From Halotalea alkalilenta (GTDB taxonomy: Bacteria > Pseudomonadota > Gammaproteobacteria > Pseudomonadales > Halomonadaceae): 64,000 bases of DNA. Made by a program: the position numbers and the translations under genes. The DNA lies in assembly GCF_001648175.1 (NCBI RefSeq), contig NZ_CP015243.1:1674001-1738000 (forward strand), written 5' to 3'. The notes beneath the pieces are model-generated. The model did not search any database. It worked only from the letters and a program-made list of their open reading frames with translations, and had not been told where the DNA came from. Positions 30,420-38,913 of the stretch are shown here, piece after piece; position 1 is the first letter of the stretch; every line of letters begins with the position of its first letter.

Positions 30420-30504
30420 TCAATCGTGTTGCAAAATTACGAGATTTTTTGCCTTGACTTGGTAGGAAAATTACAACTTCCGGCGCGGGGCTGGAAAAGC
30501 AGAC

Positions 30505-30533
30505 GAAAAAAGCCCCGGCGATGCGCCGGGGCT
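30505..30533 (-). terminator. Rho-independent terminator after PQQ dehydrogenase copy B
   Basis: On the minus strand AGCCCCGGCG, a three-base loop and CGCCGGGGCT are followed by a run of T (the A run at 30506-30511 on the plus strand). It lies 24 bases after the stop of copy B. Confidence 0.9.
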
Positions 30534-30557
30534 CGGGACGATCGCCTCAGCGAGGCT

Positions 30558-32963
30558 TCACTGCTCCAGCGCGTAGCCGATCACATAGTCGCCGAGTCTG
30601 GTGCCGAAGGTACCGTGTCCGCCCGCGGTGACGACCACGTACTGGCGGCCATCGTTGCCCTGGAAGGTCATCGGCGTCGCTTGGCCGCCGGCCGGCAGGC
30701 GGGACTTCCAAAGCTCCTCACCGGTGGTGATGTCGTAGGCGCGCAGGTACTGATCGAGCGTCCCGCTGAGGAAGCTGACGCCGCCCGCGGTGGTGATCGG
30801 GCCGCCGAGCGCGGGTACGCCGACACCGAGCGGCATCGGAATCGCTGCGCTGTCGCGAGCGGTGCCGTTGCGATGCATCCACTTGACCGAGCTGTCGCTC
30901 AGATCGACACCGGCGACGTTGCCCCAGGAGGGCGCCTGGCAAGGCAGGCCGAGCACCGACAGCAGCGGACCGAGCTCGACGGCGTAAGGGGCGCCCTGGT
31001 TGAGCTGGAGGCCTTGTTCACCGGCGGCCTGAACGGCGTCGGCGGGCAGATCGCGCTTGTCGACCAGACGCGAGACGAAGGCCAGATAGTTGGGACTGGT
31101 GAATATCGCCTGGCGCTCGGGGTCGATCGCGATGCCGCTCCAGTTGAACACGCCGACGTTGCCCGGATAGACGATCGAGCCCTCGAGCGACGGCGGGGTG
31201 TATTGCCCCTCGTAGCGCAGCGAGTTGAACTGGATCCGGCACATCATCTGGTCCAGCGGGGTGGCGCCCCACATCGAGGCCTCGGTCAACTCGGGCGGCA
31301 GCAGGTTGAGCCGCGAGCGCGGCTGGGTGGCCGCGGTCCAGTCGCCTTCGATTGCACCCTGCGGGGCGGGGACCTCGTCGATCGGCACGATCGGTTCGCC
31401 GTTGCTGCGGTCGAGCACGTAGAGGCTGCCCTGCTTGGTCGGCTGGATCACCGCCTGGCGCACGCCGTCGGCGGTGGCGAGATCGATCAGCACCGGCTGG
31501 GCCGGCGTATCCATGTCCCAGAGATCATGGTGGACGAACTGGTAGTGCCAGCGGATCTGGCCGGTGGAGAGATCGAGCGCGACCAGGCCCGCACTGTAGC
31601 GTTCGTCGTTTTCGCTGCGATCGGCACCGTACTGGTCGGGGGTGGCGTTGCCCATCGGCAGGTAGACCAGCCCGAGCGATTCATCGACGCTGATTGGCGC
31701 CCATACATTGGGAGAGTTGCGGGTATAGACCTCATCCTCGGCCAGCGGCTCGGTCCGCTCAGGGTTGCCGCTGTCCCAGTTCCATACCAGCTCGCCGCTG
31801 CGTGCGTCGAACGCCCGGATCACGCCGGACGGCTCGTCGGTCGAGGCGTTGTCGGTGACGTGGCCGCCGAGGATCACCAGGTCGCGGGTCACGGTGGGAG
31901 GCGAGGTGGAGTAGTAGCCGCCCGGCGCGAAGTCGCCGATGTTGCGGGTCAGGTCGACCTCGCCGCCGTCGCCGAAACTCGCGCAGCGCTCGCCGGTGTC
32001 GGCATTGAGCGCGATCAGGCGTGCATCCGCGGTGGGCAGGTAGAGCCTGCGCGGGCAGGTCACGTCGGTCTGGTCGAGCATCGCAGGTGTCTCTTCGCCG
32101 CCGCTGGCGTCGCCCTGCTGGACAGCCACGTCATAGTAGGCGAGCCCTCGGCAGGTCATGTGCGCCCAGCCGGAGAAGTCCTCGGCGCCCATGGTGCTGA
32201 TCTCGGGGTCGAAGCTCCACTTGGTCTCGCCGGTTTCGGGTACCAGCGCCTTGACCCGGCTGTGCGAAGTGCAGATGTAGAGGCTGTCGTTGACCTTGAG
32301 CGGAGTGTTCTGGTTGGTGATCTCCGGCGGCGAGTTCGCATCGGCGAGATCGCCCGTGCGGATGCGCCATACCTCCTTGAGCGAGCCGATGTTCTCAGGG
32401 GTGATCTGGTCGAGGCCTGAATAGTGGGTACCGGCATTGGTGCCGCCGTAGGCGATCCAGTCCTCGCCCGAGACCTGGGCCGGGTTGACCGGGCCGGCCG
32501 CGCGAGCGGTCTCCAATCGACCCTTGGTCGCCTGCGGGTCGTCGAACTGGCTCAGGATCGCGACCAGTGCGGCGATCGCCACCGAGGCCAGCAGCGCCAG
32601 GCTGCCGCCGCGCTGGCCGCGCGCCAGCGGCCGGCGCCACCAGGGCAGCAGCAGGACGATGCCGATCGAGCAGATCAGCGCTACCCGTGGCACCAGCTGC
32701 CACCAGTCGAGGCCCACTTCCCATAGTGCCCACGCAGTGGTGGATAGCAGCACCAGGGCGAACAGCCACAGCGCCGATGGGCGCCGCGCGATGATCAGGA
32801 TACCGGCAAGGCCGAGTGCCGCGCCGCTGATCAGGTAGTACCAGGAGCCGCCGAGGGTGGCGAGATAGCCACCGCCGGCGAGCATGCAGAGCCCCAGCAG
32901 CAGCACCAGCAAACCGAGTAGCAGCGCTGGCAGTCTTGGCCCCGGCGAAGACGAAGAGGTCAT
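30558..32963 (-). CDS. gcd: Membrane-bound PQQ-dependent dehydrogenase (glucose/quinate/shikimate family), copy B
   Basis: An 801-residue quinoprotein, nearly the length of E. coli Gcd (796). Five transmembrane helices lie in residues about 1-145, with the periplasmic PQQ propeller after. The equivalents of His262, Asp466 and Lys493 are His234, Asp483 and Lys510. The A-P-S-W-G-x-V-A-G-V-D-L motif and the C-terminal G-G-H-G-T-F-G-T segment are conserved. It would oxidise glucose or a related polyol or aldose at the periplasmic face and reduce ubiquinone. It differs from copy A mainly in the N-terminal helices and the loop at about 270-300. The terminator at 30505-30533 ends the transcript. Confidence 0.88.
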   Translation of the reverse strand: MTSSSSPGPRLPALLLGLLVLLLGLCMLAGGGYLATLGGSWYYLISGAALGLAGILIIARRPSALWLFALVLLSTTAWALWEVGLDWWQLVPRVALICSIGIVLLLPWWRRPLARGQRGGSLALLASVAIAALVAILSQFDDPQATKGRLETARAAGPVNPAQVSGEDWIAYGGTNAGTHYSGLDQITPENIGSLKEVWRIRTGDLADANSPPEITNQNTPLKVNDSLYICTSHSRVKALVPETGETKWSFDPEISTMGAEDFSGWAHMTCRGLAYYDVAVQQGDASGGEETPAMLDQTDVTCPRRLYLPTADARLIALNADTGERCASFGDGGEVDLTRNIGDFAPGGYYSTSPPTVTRDLVILGGHVTDNASTDEPSGVIRAFDARSGELVWNWDSGNPERTEPLAEDEVYTRNSPNVWAPISVDESLGLVYLPMGNATPDQYGADRSENDERYSAGLVALDLSTGQIRWHYQFVHHDLWDMDTPAQPVLIDLATADGVRQAVIQPTKQGSLYVLDRSNGEPIVPIDEVPAPQGAIEGDWTAATQPRSRLNLLPPELTEASMWGATPLDQMMCRIQFNSLRYEGQYTPPSLEGSIVYPGNVGVFNWSGIAIDPERQAIFTSPNYLAFVSRLVDKRDLPADAVQAAGEQGLQLNQGAPYAVELGPLLSVLGLPCQAPSWGNVAGVDLSDSSVKWMHRNGTARDSAAIPMPLGVGVPALGGPITTAGGVSFLSGTLDQYLRAYDITTGEELWKSRLPAGGQATPMTFQGNDGRQYVVVTAGGHGTFGTRLGDYVIGYALEQ

Positions 32964-33267
32964 ATCGGTGTTCCCCTGATGATACGAATGGGCATCGGCG
33001 GTGAACGAGCGTCGGGTCCACCGCCCTGGATGGCAGCCACTTTTTTTCTTTACCGCTGGATGGCTCTGACCGCGAGAGGTCGCGGATTGTAAAGGCCTGT
33101 AGCGGTGGTGGTAAGTTTACTAACTTTTTTAAAGCTGAATGTCGCTGCGCCAATCGTCGCAGCGGACCCTCTGGCTGATCCTCAGCATAGTAGGCAAGTG
33201 GAAGGTTGCAGCCAGTCGAGGCGGTCGAATCGTTAGGGCTTCGGGGCGAGGGATACGCTCGCCGGGC
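32964..33267. other. Intergenic region between PQQ dehydrogenase copy B and epmB
   Basis: This 304-base gap has no convincing gene. It holds a possible promoter for copy B (33086-33114), an AT-rich stretch with AAGTTTACTAACTT near 33113-33126, and the 3' flank of epmB. I see no terminator for epmB with a clear T tract. Confidence 0.55.
33086..33114 (-). promoter_or_regulatory. Possible promoter for PQQ dehydrogenase copy B
   Basis: On the minus strand TTACCA, a 17-base spacer and TACAAT (4/6 and 5/6 matches to the sigma70 consensus), about 125 bases before the start codon. Confidence 0.4.
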
Positions 33268-34332
33268 TCAGCTCGACCCAGGCTGCGCCGAGCGCTGCGG
33301 CAGCGGGGTCTTCGAGCGCTCGCCCGGTACCTCGCGCACCAGGCGCGGCATCAGGAAGCCGGCGAGCCGCGCGCGCAGGCGCTCGACCAGTTCGACCGCC
33401 TCTCCATCGGGGACATCGAAGTGAGCGGCGCCGGCCACCGGGTCGAGGACGTGCAGGTAGTAAGGCAGCACGCCGGCGGCGAACAGCGTCTCGGAGAGTT
33501 CGGCCAGGGTGTCGACGTCGTCATTGACCCCGCGCAGCAGCACGCTCTGGTTGAGCAGCGTCGCACCGGCCTCGCGCAGGCGCGCGCAGGCGTGGCGCAC
33601 CGCCGGGTCGATCTCGTTGGCGTGGTTGACGTGCAGCACCACGACCTTCTGCAGCCGACTCGCCGCCAGCCAGCCGAGCAGGCCAGGGTCGACGCGGTCG
33701 GGGATCACCACCGGCAGGCGGGTATGGATCCGCAAGCGCTGCAGGTGGGCGATGCCGCCGAGCCGCTCGACCAGCCAGCCGAGCCGCTCGTCGCTGGACG
33801 CGAGCGGGTCGCCACCGGAGAGGATCACCTCATTGATTTCGGGGCGGCTGCGCAGGTAGTCGAGCACCGCCTCCCATTCGCGTCTCGAGGGGGTGTTGTC
33901 GGCGTAGGGGAAGTGGCGGCGAAAGCAGTAGCGGCAGTTGACCGCGCAGGCGCCGCTCACGATCAGCAGCACCCGATTGGCGTACTTGTGGATCAGGCCG
34001 GGGAGCGGGCGGTGCTCCGCCTCTTCGAGCGGGTCGGAGACGAAGCCCTCCACCGCATCGGTCTCGCGATCGATCGGCAGCACTTGGCGCAGCAGCGGAT
34101 CGAATGGATCGCCACGGCGCATTCGCGCCAGGTAGGCATGCGGCACCCGTATCTTGAACAGCCGGTGGCCCGCCTGCGCCCCGGGCAGCCAGGCCGCGTC
34201 CAGGCCGAGTGCCTCGCACAGCACCTCGGGGTCGCGGATCGCGCCGGCCAGCTGGCGGCGCCAGTCGCCGCTGTGCTCACCACCCTGGTCGCTGGCGACG
34301 GTCTGCACTCTGTTCACACTTCGGGTTATCAT
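33268..34332 (-). CDS. epmB: EF-P (R)-beta-lysine synthesis enzyme EpmB (lysine 2,3-aminomutase-like radical SAM)
   Basis: A 354-residue radical-SAM protein with the cluster motif C-x3-C-x2-C at Cys129, Cys133 and Cys136 (C-A-V-N-C-R-Y-C-F-R-R-H-F-P-Y), then I-L-S-G-G-D-P-L and a PLP-binding region as in lysine 2,3-aminomutases. It is shorter than the clostridial aminomutases, as expected for EpmB. It converts L-alpha-lysine to (R)-beta-lysine for attachment to elongation factor P. The gene diverges from efp across 124 bases, and epmA follows efp, so the whole modification pathway is together. Confidence 0.93.
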   Translation of the reverse strand: MITRSVNRVQTVASDQGGEHSGDWRRQLAGAIRDPEVLCEALGLDAAWLPGAQAGHRLFKIRVPHAYLARMRRGDPFDPLLRQVLPIDRETDAVEGFVSDPLEEAEHRPLPGLIHKYANRVLLIVSGACAVNCRYCFRRHFPYADNTPSRREWEAVLDYLRSRPEINEVILSGGDPLASSDERLGWLVERLGGIAHLQRLRIHTRLPVVIPDRVDPGLLGWLAASRLQKVVVLHVNHANEIDPAVRHACARLREAGATLLNQSVLLRGVNDDVDTLAELSETLFAAGVLPYYLHVLDPVAGAAHFDVPDGEAVELVERLRARLAGFLMPRLVREVPGERSKTPLPQRSAQPGSS

Positions 34333-34456
34333 CTGCGCACTTCTTTGGGGTTGTCACCGCCGGGCGGTGAGGGTCTGGAGAGTCACGCGGGCGTGCCGCG
34401 ACCATTTCAAATAGCGTTAGGCGGCGGTGAGTCCGCCGTCCATTCGAGAGGCGTTC

Positions 34457-35023
34457 ATGGCGAGTTATTCTACCAACGAATTCAAGGCCGGGCTGAAAGT
34501 GATGCTCGACGGCGACCCCTGTTCGATCGTCGAGAACGAGTTCGTCAAGCCGGGCAAAGGGCAGGCGTTCAACCGCGTCAGGCTGCGCAACCTGATGACC
34601 GGCCGGGTATGGGAACGCACCTTCAAGTCGGGCGAGTCCCTCGAGGGCGCCGACGTCGTCGATCTGGACATGGAGTATCTCTACACCGATGGCGAAATGT
34701 GGCACTTCATGAAGACCGACGGCTCGTTCGAGCAGTTCGCCGCCGACAAGAAAGCGATCGGTGACAACGAGAAGTGGCTCAAGGAGCAGGTCAAGTACAT
34801 CATCACGCTCTGGAACGACAACCCGATCTCGGTGACGCCGCCCAACTTCATCGAACTCGAAGTGATCGAGACCGATCCGGGCCTCAAGGGCGACACCGCC
34901 CAGGGGGGCTCCAAACCTGCGAAGCTCTCCACCGGCGCGGTAGTGCGCGTGCCGCTGTTCATCAACCAGGGTGAAGTGCTCAAGGTCGATACCCGCACCG
35001 GCGACTACGTCAGCCGCGCCTGA
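34457..35023 (+). CDS. efp: Elongation factor P
   Basis: A 188-residue protein with the three EF-P domains. The modification site is Lys34 in the loop K-P-G-K-G-Q-A-F, the position beta-lysylated by EpmA. EF-P relieves ribosome stalling at polyproline stretches. The C-terminal signature [20 protein letters not shown] is present. The frame opens earlier at 34427, but the ATG at 34457 gives the standard N-terminus and follows GAGAGG. Confidence 0.96.
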   Translation: MASYSTNEFKAGLKVMLDGDPCSIVENEFVKPGKGQAFNRVRLRNLMTGRVWERTFKSGESLEGADVVDLDMEYLYTDGEMWHFMKTDGSFEQFAADKKAIGDNEKWLKEQVKYIITLWNDNPISVTPPNFIELEVIETDPGLKGDTAQGGSKPAKLSTGAVVRVPLFINQGEVLKVDTRTGDYVSRA

Positions 35024-35113
35024 ATTCCCCTCGGGCGTGCTGTCACGCCCTGCTGTCCACCCGCGCGGGCCTCTGGCCTGCGCGGGCGTTGATTCACCGT
35101 ACTGGACGCCCCG

Positions 35114-36109
35114 ATGATCGAACCCACAGATTGGACCCCGAGCGCCTCGCTCGAGGCGCTGCGCTTTCGCGCCAATCGCCTGCGCGAGATTCGCCGCTTC
35201 TTCGACGAGCGGCAGGTACTCGAGGTCGAGACCCCGGTGCTCGGCCACGGTGGCAGCGTCGACCCGCTGCTCGATTCGCTCAGCCTCGAGGCGCGCGGAC
35301 CCAAGGGGGTCGAGCGGCTGTGGCTTGCGACCTCGCCGGAGTTCCATATGAAGCGGCTGCTCGCCGCTGGCAGTGGACCGATCTTTCAGCTCGCCCGCGC
35401 CTTTCGAGATGGCGAGCGAGGTCGGCGCCACAACCTCGAGTTCACCCTGCTCGAATGGTATCGGCCCGGCTATGGTCTGGAGCTTTTGCGCGAGGAGTGC
35501 GTCGAACTGATCGAACGGGTGATCGAGCGGCCGGTGCAGCTGCGCGTGCACCGCTATCGCCAGCTGTTTCGCGACGCTCTCGACATCGACCCTTTCGACG
35601 TCGGCGGCGATGAGCTCGCTCGCCTGGCCGGTGAGCTCGCCGCGGTCGACTGTGCCGGCTGGGAGCGCGACGACTGTCTCGACCTGCTGTTCAGCCATGT
35701 GATCGAGCCCGCCCTCGGCGCCGACCCGGGCGGTCCGGTGGCGCTGCTCGACGCGGTGGTCGACTACCCGGCGAGTCAGGCGGCGCTTGCCCGCAAGCGT
35801 CTCGATCCCGAGGACGGGGCCGAGCTCGCCGCGCGCTTCGAGCTCTACTGGCAGGGGGTCGAGCTCGCCAATGGTTATCATGAGCTGGTCGATGCCGGCG
35901 AGCAGGCGACGCGCTTTGTCGCCGACAATGCCGCGCGGCGCGCGCGTGGCAAGCCCGAGGTCGACATCGACCGCGCGCTGCTGGCCGCGCTCGATCATGG
36001 TCTGCCGGCCTGCAGCGGTGTGGCGCTAGGCGTCGATCGGCTGCTGATGCTGGCCGCGGGTGAAGCTCGCATCGATGCCGTGATCGCCTTCCCCTTCGAG
36101 CGCTGTTGA
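35114..36109 (+). CDS. epmA: EF-P lysine ligase EpmA (PoxA/GenX)
   Basis: A 331-residue class II lysyl-tRNA synthetase paralogue that lacks the anticodon-binding domain. Motif 2 (F-R-D-G-E-R-G-R-R-H-N-L-E-F-T-L-L-E-W-Y) and motif 3 (G-V-A-L-G-V-D-R-L-L-M) are clear. It ligates (R)-beta-lysine to Lys34 of EF-P. It lies 90 bases after efp. Its last 84 bases are overlapped antiparallel by the 3' end of the LysR gene on the minus strand. Confidence 0.95.
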   Translation: MIEPTDWTPSASLEALRFRANRLREIRRFFDERQVLEVETPVLGHGGSVDPLLDSLSLEARGPKGVERLWLATSPEFHMKRLLAAGSGPIFQLARAFRDGERGRRHNLEFTLLEWYRPGYGLELLREECVELIERVIERPVQLRVHRYRQLFRDALDIDPFDVGGDELARLAGELAAVDCAGWERDDCLDLLFSHVIEPALGADPGGPVALLDAVVDYPASQAALARKRLDPEDGAELAARFELYWQGVELANGYHELVDAGEQATRFVADNAARRARGKPEVDIDRALLAALDHGLPACSGVALGVDRLLMLAAGEARIDAVIAFPFERC

Positions 36110-37048
36110 GCCCTCACCGAACGGTGGCAGGCGGCGGATCTCCTCGAGCAGGTGCCGGCACGCCCGCGACAGCGGGCGATGCTGGCGCACCATCAGGTGC
36201 ACCTCGGCGGCATTGAGGATCGGATGGTCGATCGACAGCGCCCTGAGCCGCCCCGGCGCCAGCGACTCGGTGTAGGGCGGATTGGCGAGGAAGGTCACCG
36301 CCTGGGTGTCGCAGACGTATTCACGCAGCATCGCCAGCGAATTGCTCTCGAGGCTGGGTTCGAAGTGGCACTTGTCGAGCGCCTCGACGGTGTCGAGCAG
36401 CTGGCGTAGCCCGTAGCCGCTGGCCACCAGCGCCACTGGATAGTCGAGGATGGTGTCGAGGGAGAGCGGCTGCGCGAGCCGGGTCAGGGGGTGGTTGGCG
36501 TTGACCACCGCACAGACCGGCTGCGGCGCCGATGCCACCGATTCGATCCCCGGCACTAGCCGCGGCGAGTAGCCGAGCCCGATATGCGCATCTCCCTCCA
36601 GCACCTGGCGTACCACGACCTGCACGTTGGCGATCATCAGCTCGATCCGCAGCCGCGGATGGCGCCTGGCGAAACGAGTGATCACCTGCTGCATCAGCCG
36701 CTCGCTGTAGCCTTCGCTCACCGCCAGGCGCAAGGTGCCGCGCTCGAGCCCATCGAGGGCGGAAAAATCCCCGAGCAAAGCCTCCTCGGCAACCCGTCTT
36801 TCGCGGTGGAAATCGAGCAGCAGCAAGCCCGCCTCGGTGGCGCGTACGCCGCGGCCATGGCGCTCGAGCAGGCGAACCCCAAGGCTCGCCTCGAGCCTTC
36901 GAATCTGGCGGCTGATCACCGAGGGTTCGACCTCGAGCCGCTCGGCGGCGCGGCGGATCGAGCCGGATTGGATCGCCTCGGCGATGTAGCGCAGCCGGCG
37001 TGGGCTGAGATGCTCGTCGAGGTCGAGCAGGGGAAAAGGTGTGACCAC
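36026..37048 (-). CDS. LysR-family regulator of the peptide-utilisation locus
   Basis: A 340-residue LysR-type regulator: winged HTH at about residues 15-75 (L-R-Y-I-A-E-A-I-Q-S-G-S-I-R-R-A-A, then S-V-I-S-R-Q-I-R-R-L-E) and a typical effector domain. The last 28 codons run antisense into epmA, giving it a longer C-terminus than most relatives (G-D-H-G-I-D-A-S-F is outside the family pattern). The start appears to be GTG at 37048 with GGAAG upstream. It diverges from the M81 peptidase gene, so it probably controls that gene and perhaps the binding protein after it. Confidence 0.85.
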   Translation of the reverse strand: MVTPFPLLDLDEHLSPRRLRYIAEAIQSGSIRRAAERLEVEPSVISRQIRRLEASLGVRLLERHGRGVRATEAGLLLLDFHRERRVAEEALLGDFSALDGLERGTLRLAVSEGYSERLMQQVITRFARRHPRLRIELMIANVQVVVRQVLEGDAHIGLGYSPRLVPGIESVASAPQPVCAVVNANHPLTRLAQPLSLDTILDYPVALVASGYGLRQLLDTVEALDKCHFEPSLESNSLAMLREYVCDTQAVTFLANPPYTESLAPGRLRALSIDHPILNAAEVHLMVRQHRPLSRACRHLLEEIRRLPPFGEGSTALEGEGDHGIDASFTRGQHQQPIDA

Positions 37049-37173
37049 TGGCGTGCTTCCTTCGAATGACGGGCCGGCATCATGCGGGCCTTAAGCTCAG
37101 TGCCCTACTGGTTTTTTCAGCAATGATTCAGCACCCGGCTGCAGTAAGGCGTTACTTGCGCCGATCGGCATGA

Positions 37174-37194
37174 GCGTTGCCCTCAGGGCAACGC
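37174..37194. promoter_or_regulatory. Perfect inverted repeat in the LysR-M81 intergenic region
   Basis: GCGTTGCCC at 37174-37182 and GGGCAACGC at 37186-37194 form a 9-bp dyad around TCA, about 110 bases before the M81 start codon. It could be an operator for the divergent LysR regulator or an early hairpin in the message. Confidence 0.35.
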
Positions 37195-37303
37195 AATCAT
37201 GATGCGGCGGTCGTTGCATGTCCAACCGTCACACGCATAACGTTGGGGCGGTTCGGACCATTCGTGTCCACGCATCGACCTACAATCAAAAGGCCAAGAC
37301 GTC

Positions 37304-38791
37304 ATGCGCATCCTGATTGCTGGTTTCCAGCATGAAACCAATACCTTCGCGCCTACGCCGGCCGACTATCGAAGCTTTCTCCACGGTGGTGGATTTCCCG
37401 CGCTATGCCGGGGGCAGGCGCTGTTCGAGCTCGCCGAGGTCAATCTGCCCCTCGGTGGCTTCATCAGCGCGGCGCAAAGCGCCGGGCATACCCTGGTGCC
37501 GGTGCTATGGGCGGCGGCGGCACCCTCGGCCGCGGTGACCGAGGAGGCATTCGAGCGCCTGGCGGGGGAGATCGTCGAGGCCGCCCGGCAGGGCGGGTTC
37601 GATGCGATCTATCTCGATCTCCACGGGGCGATGGTCTGCGCCCATTGCGACGATGGCGAGGGCGAGCTGCTCTCCCGGCTGCGCGAGGTGGTAGGGCCTG
37701 AGCTGCCGATCGCCGCATCGCTCGATCTGCACGCCAATGTCACCGCTGGGATGCTCGAGCACGCAAGCGCTCTGGTCGCCTATCGCACCTATCCCCACGT
37801 CGACATGGCGGCCACTGGCGCCCGCGCGCTGGGCCTGCTCGAGCGCATTTTCGCCGGTGAGCGGTTGTATCACCATGCGGTGCGGCTACCGTTTCTGATC
37901 CCGATCAACGCAGGCTCCACCATGCTCGAACCCGCGGCTTCGGTGTATGCGGGGCTCGAACTGCGCGACCGCGAGAGCGCGGCGACCCTCTCCTTCGCCG
38001 CGGGCTTTCCAGCCGCCGACTTTCCCGAATGCGGCCCGGTGGTCTGGGGGCACGGCGCGGATCGCGCTCGGCTGGTCGAGGCGGTCGAGGCGCTCGCCGC
38101 CGAGATCGTCGCGCTCGAGTCACGCTGGTCGGTGCCATTTCTCGACGCCTTCGATGCGGTCGCCGAGGCGCAGCGCCTCGCCCAGGGCGCGAGCCGCCCG
38201 GTGGTGATCGCGGATACCCAGGACAATCCCGGCGCAGGGGGCGATGCCTCAACCGTTGGGCTTCTGCGCGCGCTGCTCGCAGCCAACGTCGAGCGTGCGG
38301 CGCTGGGGCTGATCTGCGATCCTGAGGCAGCCGAATTGGCGCATGCCGCGGGGGAGGGCGCACGGCTGCGGTTCAGCCTGGGTGGCACCCCGAGTCTCGG
38401 CGAGCCGCCGCTCGAAGTCGACTGCGAGGTGATCCGCTTGAGCGACGGGTGCTGTCGCTACGATGGGCCGATGATGCACGGTACGCTGGCCGAACTCGGT
38501 CCCTGCGCCCAGCTGCGGATCCAGGGTGTCAGCGTGCTGGTCAGCTCGCGCAAGGCCCAGCTGATCGATCGCAACCTGCTGCGGATGGTCGGGATCGAGC
38601 CCGAGCGGATGGCGATCCTGGTGCTCAAGAGCTCGGTACATTTTCGCGCCGATTTCGCCCCGATCAGCGAGGCGATCCTGGTCGCCAAGGTGCCGGGGCC
38701 GATGGCGGCCGATCCCGCCGATCTGCCCTGGCGGCGGCTAGGCGAGGGCATGCGCTCGAAGCCGATGGGGATGCCCTTCAGCCCGGCTTGA
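37304..38791 (+). CDS. M81 family metallopeptidase (MlrC-like)
   Basis: A 495-residue protein with the two-part MlrC architecture: N-terminal M81 domain (about 1-290) and MlrC C-terminal domain (about 300-480). Motifs include Q-H-E-T-N-T-F at 9-15, Y-L-D-L-H-G-A-M near 104, S-L-D-L-H-A-N-V near 142 and Y-R-T-Y-P-H-V-D-M near 163, which carry the probable zinc ligands, and D-N-P-G-A-G-G-D in the second half. MlrC of sphingomonads hydrolyses linearised microcystin products, but the family is broad and usually sits beside peptide transporters, as here. It has no signal peptide, so it acts in the cytoplasm on imported peptides. Confidence 0.88.
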   Translation: MRILIAGFQHETNTFAPTPADYRSFLHGGGFPALCRGQALFELAEVNLPLGGFISAAQSAGHTLVPVLWAAAAPSAAVTEEAFERLAGEIVEAARQGGFDAIYLDLHGAMVCAHCDDGEGELLSRLREVVGPELPIAASLDLHANVTAGMLEHASALVAYRTYPHVDMAATGARALGLLERIFAGERLYHHAVRLPFLIPINAGSTMLEPAASVYAGLELRDRESAATLSFAAGFPAADFPECGPVVWGHGADRARLVEAVEALAAEIVALESRWSVPFLDAFDAVAEAQRLAQGASRPVVIADTQDNPGAGGDASTVGLLRALLAANVERAALGLICDPEAAELAHAAGEGARLRFSLGGTPSLGEPPLEVDCEVIRLSDGCCRYDGPMMHGTLAELGPCAQLRIQGVSVLVSSRKAQLIDRNLLRMVGIEPERMAILVLKSSVHFRADFAPISEAILVAKVPGPMAADPADLPWRRLGEGMRSKPMGMPFSPA

Positions 38792-38913
38792 GCTCGCCCT
38801 GGCCAGCGGCTTCCATCAAGGAGCGAAAGCAGCGACAGTCATTCCCAGGGATCCTTTCCCACCAAGCATTCAAGACCCGGCATCGATAACAAAGACAAAG
38901 AGGAAGTACGAAG

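Larger units (their letters stand above)
30240..30557. other. Intergenic region between the two PQQ dehydrogenase genes
   Basis: This 318-base gap has no gene. It holds the promoter of copy A on the minus strand (30392-30419), a long 5' leader of about 145 bases, an AT-rich stretch at 30380-30475 and the terminator of copy B (30505-30533). The two dehydrogenase genes therefore look independently transcribed. Confidence 0.7.

Noticed and set aside
30413..30441. Plus-strand promoter with TTGACA at 30413-30418
   Set aside because: The -35 is perfect but no acceptable -10 follows at 16-18 bases, and no plus-strand gene lies downstream. The same bases form the better minus-strand promoter.
30426..32420. 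Long plus-strand open frame (664 codons) opposite PQQ dehydrogenase copy B
   Set aside because: It mirrors the dehydrogenase reading frame. It is rich in Gly, Asp, Arg and His in a repetitive pattern and has no recognisable domain.
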